Positions 59,374-64,000 of a stretch of 64,000 nt of DNA are shown piece after piece. The translations under genes were made by a program, and so were the position numbers. Source of the stretch: Tetradesmus obliquus (taxonomy: Eukaryota > Chlorophyta > Chlorophyceae > Sphaeropleales > Scenedesmaceae); assembly GCA_030272155.1 (NCBI GenBank), contig CP126193.1, positions 2,170,001-2,234,000 of the forward strand, written 5' to 3'. The notes under the pieces are model-generated. The model saw nothing but the letters and a program-made list of their open reading frames with translations, searched no databases and was not told the origin of the DNA. Each line of letters starts with the position of its first letter. Within the stretch, counting starts at the first letter, position 1.

Positions 59374-62310
59374 ATGAATCCCTATGCCGGCCTGAACGGG
59401 CTGGGCGCCCAGAACCCAGCTGCCCGTCTGCTGCAGCAGCCCAATGCAGGGGGCATGCCTAATGGTTTGACCATCCAAGGCTCTCTGCCCATGGATGATA
59501 TGAAGGCCGTTTGGATGCAGAACCAGGCAGGACTGGTCAAGGCTGCCAATGCCGGCGTGCCCAACCTGGGCGGCATGAACCTGGGTGCTGCGGCAGCGGC
59601 ACAGCAGCAGCGTATGCAGCAGCTGCCTGGCGGGGGCATGCCTGGCTTGCAGCAGGTGGGCAATGGTGCTAGTGGGCTGGGAGGTATGCGCATGGATAAC
59701 CTGGCGGGAATGGCTGGCCTGGGTGGCCAGAACCAGCTGCAGGCCCTGCAGCTGCAGCAGCTGCAAGCGCAAGCTGCGCAGCAGCAGCAGCAACAGCAGG
59801 CAGCTCAGCAAGCGCAAGCCCAGATGGCAATCCACCAACAGCTGCAGCGCCAGCAGCAGCTGCAACAGCAGCAGCAGCTGGCTCAGCAGCAGGCGCAAGC
59901 ACAGATGGCGCTGCGCCAGCAGCAACAGCAGCTCCAGCAGCAGCAGCAGCTGCAGCAGCTTCAACAGCAGCAACTCCAGCAGCAGCTCCAGCAGCAGCAG
60001 CTGGCTAACGCAGGCCTGCAAGGCAATGCTGGCCTGATGCAGAGCAACTTGCAGTCTCTGATGAGCGGTGGTGGCGGACAGGGCAACCAGTTGCTGCTCA
60101 ATCAGGGTGCCAACGCCGCGGCAGTGGCGCAGCTCGCCAGCAACCAGCGCCAGGCGGAGCTGCTGGCAGCCAACCAGCTGCAGCAGCTGCAGAATGCTGG
60201 CGCGCAGGGCCTCACAGCTGCGCAGCAGCAGCTCCTGCAGCAACAGCTGCTGAAGCAGGCAGCGCAGCAGGGCGCGAGCCAGGGCCTGCAGTTTGGCAAT
60301 GTGCAGCAGTCTGCCCTGCTGCAGCAGCAGCTGCAGCAGGCCAATAATGCGGCACAGCTGCGCAACCTTGCGCAAATGAACGCTCAGCAGGACCTGGTGC
60401 GTCGCCAGCAGCAGGCACAGGCGATGCAGGCGCAGCAGCAGCAGGCGCAGCAAGCACAGCTGCTGCAGCTGCAGCGCCAGGCTGCCCAGCAGCAGCAGCT
60501 GCAGCAGTTGCAGCAGCAGCAGCAACTGCAAGCAGCGCAGCAGGCCCAGCAGCAGCAGCAGTCAGCCAACCAGCAGGCAATTAACGCAGCGGCAGCCATG
60601 GCGCTGCGTGCGAACGCAGCAGCAGGCACCAGTGAGCGCGACCAGCAGCTGCTGCGGCTTATGGCAGCAGCAGCCGGCAAGGCTGATACGGTCGGCACGC
60701 TGCCTGCGCAGCTGTCAACTGCCAGCACCACAGCAGCCCTGGCGCAGCGCCAGATGGTGGCTGGCATGAATGCACAGAAGGCGGCAGCCTTGCAGAGCCT
60801 GGCAGGCGGCATGCAGCAGGGCGGCCCCAGCAGCAGCGGCGCCCCCAATGCTGCGCTGTCTCAGGCGATGCTGAGCCAGCTGCTGGGCACCAACCGCCCC
60901 TTCGAGCCCAACCCTGCGCGCGTGGGCGTGATCGGCCAAGACCGCGGCAAGCAGCCATCCACTGACTTGGGTGCTGCTGGCGCTGGCCTGGCCCCCGGCG
61001 CATCCGCGCCCATGGCATCAGCCTCCAACTCGGCTCTGAGCAGCCTGGCAGGTGCAGTGAACATGGGGCTGGCGCCGCTTGCAGGAAACGGCGGCTCGGC
61101 AGGCCCCAGCCGCCAGATGACGCCTCCGCCGATCGGCAGCCCTGGCGCGCTGGCTGCCGCAGCTGCAGCTGCTGCTGCTGCCGCCGCGGGCGGGGTGGCT
61201 GGCGAGGCTGCGCCGGGTGCTGCTGGCGATGCGGCGTCTGTTGCTGCTGGCGGCTCGGGCGTGGTGCTGCTGCCTGAGACGGCGTCGGCCGAGAATGTGG
61301 AGAAGTTCCTGATGGCTGTCGGCAAGCGCTTTGCCAAGCTGGGCCTGACAATCGAGCAGGCCATGGAGTATAACATCCTGACTGGCCTCACCAAGGAGCA
61401 GCTGGCAGTGCTGTCTGCTGCGTCATCTGCCCCGGCAGCGGGCGATGAGGCTGGTGCTGCGGCAGGTGCAGCAGGCGCCAGCGCTGCGGCAGCAGGCCTT
61501 GGACTGGGCGACGCTGCCGGCCTGCTGCCTGCAGCGCTTGCAGGAGACATTGGAGAGGGCGCTGCAGGCCTGGGCGCAGGCGATGCAGGACTCGGGGGCA
61601 CTGCTGCAGCTGCGGCTGCTGCGGTGGCGGCAGTAGCGGCTGCAGCAGGCGTGCCCACAGCAGCGGCAGCAGCAGCAGCACTGGCAGCGCCTTTGGAGGA
61701 TGATGACGATGCTGACAAGGTGCTGGAGTCTCTTCTGGAGCCCGAGGAGAAGCCGGCTACTGCTGCTGACGTGCTGGATGAGACGACTGCTGCTGCGCTG
61801 CTGGCCATGGCTGCCGACGCCAACTTCAACGCGTTCACGTACGGCTTCTTTGGCGACACCGGCCCGGCTGCAAACTTGCCGACTGGCGGCGGCCTGGAGG
61901 ACCTGCTGGGTGAGCTGGAGCCTGAGGGTGAAACTACACTCGAGGGTGATGAGGCAGCGCTTGGGGGCTTGGGTGAGCCAGGCGGCATCTCTGACCTGTC
62001 GGAGCTTGCAGACTTTGAGCCGATCAATGCGGCGCAGCTGGCGTCCTGGGGCAGCATTGACACGGGTGCTGGCGAGAATGCTGCGCTGGCTGCTGCTGCG
62101 CTGCATGGGCTGGGTGCTGGCACTGCTGCTGCTGATGATGATGTGGCGGCGGCTGGCGTGAATGGTGTGGCTGCGGCGGAGGGTGCTGCGCAGGAGCAGC
62201 CGGCGGGCGCTGAGGGTGAGGTGGCTGCTGCTGCTGCTGGCCAGGCGTCTGCTGCTGCTGAGCTGACGGCTGACCTGAAGGGCCTGAGCCTGGGTGCTGG
62301 CTTTGAGTGA
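59374..62310 (+). CDS. Gln/Ala-rich protein of unknown function (possible transcription coactivator)
   Basis: A single uninterrupted frame of 978 residues, by far the longest in the window and the only intronless large gene. Residues about 1-130 are Gly/Asn/Met-rich (MNPYAGLNGLGAQN, MDDMKAVWMQNQ). Residues 130-430 are dominated by Gln with regular Leu (QLQQLQ), likely a coiled coil or prion-like region. Around residues 640-685 is a non-repetitive helical segment (ENVEKFLMAVGKRFAKLGLT, then EQAMEYNILTGLTKEQL). After an Ala/Gly linker, the last 200 residues are acidic (DDDDADKVLESLLEPEE, NAFTYGFFGDTG, GGLEDLLGELEPEGE). The Q-rich plus acidic layout resembles coactivators, but no known domain is recognised and this is only a suggestion. 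Four different Asp/Glu-Leu-rich short motifs in the tail could be binding sites. Confidence 0.75.
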   Translation: MNPYAGLNGLGAQNPAARLLQQPNAGGMPNGLTIQGSLPMDDMKAVWMQNQAGLVKAANAGVPNLGGMNLGAAAAAQQQRMQQLPGGGMPGLQQVGNGASGLGGMRMDNLAGMAGLGGQNQLQALQLQQLQAQAAQQQQQQQAAQQAQAQMAIHQQLQRQQQLQQQQQLAQQQAQAQMALRQQQQQLQQQQQLQQLQQQQLQQQLQQQQLANAGLQGNAGLMQSNLQSLMSGGGGQGNQLLLNQGANAAAVAQLASNQRQAELLAANQLQQLQNAGAQGLTAAQQQLLQQQLLKQAAQQGASQGLQFGNVQQSALLQQQLQQANNAAQLRNLAQMNAQQDLVRRQQQAQAMQAQQQQAQQAQLLQLQRQAAQQQQLQQLQQQQQLQAAQQAQQQQQSANQQAINAAAAMALRANAAAGTSERDQQLLRLMAAAAGKADTVGTLPAQLSTASTTAALAQRQMVAGMNAQKAAALQSLAGGMQQGGPSSSGAPNAALSQAMLSQLLGTNRPFEPNPARVGVIGQDRGKQPSTDLGAAGAGLAPGASAPMASASNSALSSLAGAVNMGLAPLAGNGGSAGPSRQMTPPPIGSPGALAAAAAAAAAAAAGGVAGEAAPGAAGDAASVAAGGSGVVLLPETASAENVEKFLMAVGKRFAKLGLTIEQAMEYNILTGLTKEQLAVLSAASSAPAAGDEAGAAAGAAGASAAAAGLGLGDAAGLLPAALAGDIGEGAAGLGAGDAGLGGTAAAAAAAVAAVAAAAGVPTAAAAAAALAAPLEDDDDADKVLESLLEPEEKPATAADVLDETTAAALLAMAADANFNAFTYGFFGDTGPAANLPTGGGLEDLLGELEPEGETTLEGDEAALGGLGEPGGISDLSELADFEPINAAQLASWGSIDTGAGENAALAAAALHGLGAGTAAADDDVAAAGVNGVAAAEGAAQEQPAGAEGEVAAAAAGQASAAAELTADLKGLSLGAGFE

Positions 62311-64000
62311 GGGCCGGGTGGACGGTGTAGCGCGTTTTGGGGCGTTGTGGGCTCATTGAAGGGTGCGTGTGCGTGCATTAGGTGTGTCTGAGTGAGCAGC
62401 CATGGCAGCTGCTATGTGAAGGCGCAGACACTGCTTGCATTGCCTGGGTTTGGGGTTGGGTGGGGTGATGCATTTGTTGACAATCAAGCTGCAGCAGCCG
62501 GCTCTTGCCGGTTGGTGCATCATTGCTGTTTGTTGTAGCAAAAGGCTTCCTCGTCGTCTTGGCTTCTTTGACCCTCACGACTCTCTGTGCATTCTGTGTG
62601 TTACGCTCTGTATGTGCATGCAGTTGCTGTCAGTGCTCTGTTGCATGTATTTTTGTGTAGGTGGCTGCTGCATCTCTTGGCAGTCTGTAGTAGTGTCTTC
62701 AGCCTCTGCTGTGATGTGGCAGTTGGTTTATGTGAGTGCCCTGCTGTCCGAGCAGTGTGTTGGCTGCTGTGTGTGTCAATTTTGTGCGGCTATCGGGCGC
62801 TGTGCACCAGCTGCATGGCATGGCATCAGGCCTGTTTTTTTCTCGCACAGCAGGCCAGGCATGCCGACAGCAGCTGTTGCACCATTGGTCGCATGGCATG
62901 CACCGCCAGCTATGGCTGCAGCAGGCAGTGCGCCCTGGTGTTATAGTATGGGTGATAGCAAGCATACTGAACAAGAGGGGTGGGCTTTATCTGCTTGTTC
63001 AATGGTTCAAGTGCGTGTTTTGCGTATACGACGGTCTGCTGTGGCGTGCTGTGTTGCACAGTAAGCTGCTTAGGCCCTGCACACATTCGGCAGTCAGCCT
63101 GCTACCTAGTAAGTGGCTCGCCGCCGCCCCCGCGCACAGTGCACATGTGCTGTGCTTGGCATGTATCAGCGCAGCAGTAGGGCGAGGCGCCACTGCTGTG
63201 GCGGTGCTTGGCCCTGCAGCTCACGGGGCGGCGGCTTGAGCAGATTGTGTTTTGTTATATAACAGCATCCTTTCCTTGGCAGCGGCTGCAGGGCTGACAC
63301 AGTGACTGTGCCCTGCTGCTGTTATGCTGCTGCTTGCTTCAAATCCATCTGGTGGTGGCACAGCTCATCCCTGGCAACTGCTTGCGCCATTTGCAAATGC
63401 ATCATATGGAAGTTGGAACCTCCAGCTGTTACCACGTTGCGTTTGTTATGCTGTGAGTGCAGCGGGTTTGGTTGCGGGCTGGCTGTCTGGTGGATGGTGC
63501 GTGTTCAGCAGTGGGTGTACGTGCTGGCACGCACGATGTTATGTTGCGACTGTTGGTGGACATGTCGAGCAGCGTGCCAGTTCTGCGCCTCGGTGCGCAT
63601 GCATGGAACTACGAATGGATGGACCAGCGTCGCTCAAGCACCTGTGAGTGTGTGCACATGCGTGCTGGCTGAGGGCTGTCGGCGTGACTAGCGCTGCGTA
63701 TGTGTGCTTGCAGATCAGAGCAGTTGACATCCCGTGCTGTATTCGTATCAGCAGGCTTTGTGTAGATTCTTGGCAGCAGCATCTTGCTTATTCGCTGCCT
63801 GCAAGATCCTGCCTGTCAAGGTGCAGTGCAGCTGTTGTGTCCTGCGCCATTGCCGTCATTGCTGCCAAGCAGTGTATCTTTGGCTTTCCTGATTGCACGC
63901 CTCTTGTCTGTCTCATTGCAGTGAGGGGCGTGAATGTAAAGGCGTGGTAAGTAATTGAGTGCAGGTGTAGTGTGACGCGCCTCCAGGCAAGTCAAACTTT
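62311..64000 (+). other. Downstream region of the Q-rich gene, probably a long 3' UTR
   Basis: The plus strand is T/G-rich and codes only Cys/Val-rich nonsense frames. The first TGTAA I find after the stop is at 63935-63939, which would give a 3' untranslated region of about 1.6 kb. No other gene supported. Confidence 0.4.

Noticed and set aside
60861-62378. 505- and 483-codon minus-strand frames opposite the Q-rich gene
   Set aside because: Low-complexity Ala/Ser/Pro or Leu/Gln shadows of CAG-type codons; the plus frame has the ATG and non-repetitive segments.
62435-63064. 209-codon plus-strand frame after the Q-rich gene
   Set aside because: Cys/Val-rich composition typical of T/G-rich untranslated sequence.
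1-64000. Retroviral, Polinton-like or other virus-derived elements
   Set aside because: No reverse transcriptase, integrase, capsid or long terminal repeat pattern was recognised anywhere in the window.

Overview
The window looks like nuclear DNA of a green alga. It has intron-rich genes, a plastid protein-import gene (TIC20 family), long CAG/CTG runs coding poly-Gln, poly-Ser and poly-Ala, and candidate TGTAA polyadenylation signals of the chlorophyte type. A chlorophycean such as a Scenedesmus/Tetradesmus-like alga would fit, but the genus is a guess. Gene models were assembled by eye: exon joins were accepted only where splice sites, reading phase and protein homology agreed.

Layout: (1) <211-10735 (+), the 3' part of a large gene for a modular protein with eleven CCP/sushi-like modules, three cadherin-like/Ig-like tandem modules and a C-terminal legume-type lectin domain. 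(2) 10736-15009, no convincing gene; it holds a three-copy tandem repeat of about 390 bp. (3) 15010-26649 (+), a 16-exon voltage-gated cation channel of the HCN/CNG/KCNH superfamily whose introns are full of tandem copies of its own exon ends. (4) 33993-29583 (-), a cyclophilin joined in frame to the splicing factor SYF2. (5) 38424-34493 (-), a poly-Gln helical-repeat (OPR/FASTK-like) protein. (6) 39018-41881 (+), a small mTERF-like protein. (7) 50229-42779 (-), TTI1, a HEAT-repeat subunit of the TTT (TELO2-TTI1-TTI2) complex. (8) 50792-50433 (-), a TMEM234-like small membrane protein. (9) 51273-51962 (+), a TIC20-family protein. (10) 56864-53715 (-), the spliceosomal core protein SmB. (11) 59374-62310 (+), a 978-aa Gln/Ala-rich protein of unknown function.

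Genes are mostly independent units. OPR-like and mTERF-like are divergent, as are TMEM234-like and TIC20. Channel and cyclophilin-SYF2 are convergent, as are mTERF-like and TTI1, and TIC20 and SmB. Two loci (cyclophilin-SYF2 and SmB) encode spliceosome parts, and two others (OPR-like, mTERF-like) probably act on organelle nucleic acids.

The most striking feature is a process rather than a gene. In five of the multi-exon genes, short segments (about 90-140 bp, one 100-bp and several shorter pieces) spanning an exon-intron junction are tandemly repeated 2 to 11 times inside the introns, many copies keeping usable splice sites. The channel gene is the extreme case, with ten copies of one 60-nt in-phase exon, eleven of another exon end, seven and six of two more, plus a 1.2-kb 16-bp minisatellite with a 342-bp higher-order period.
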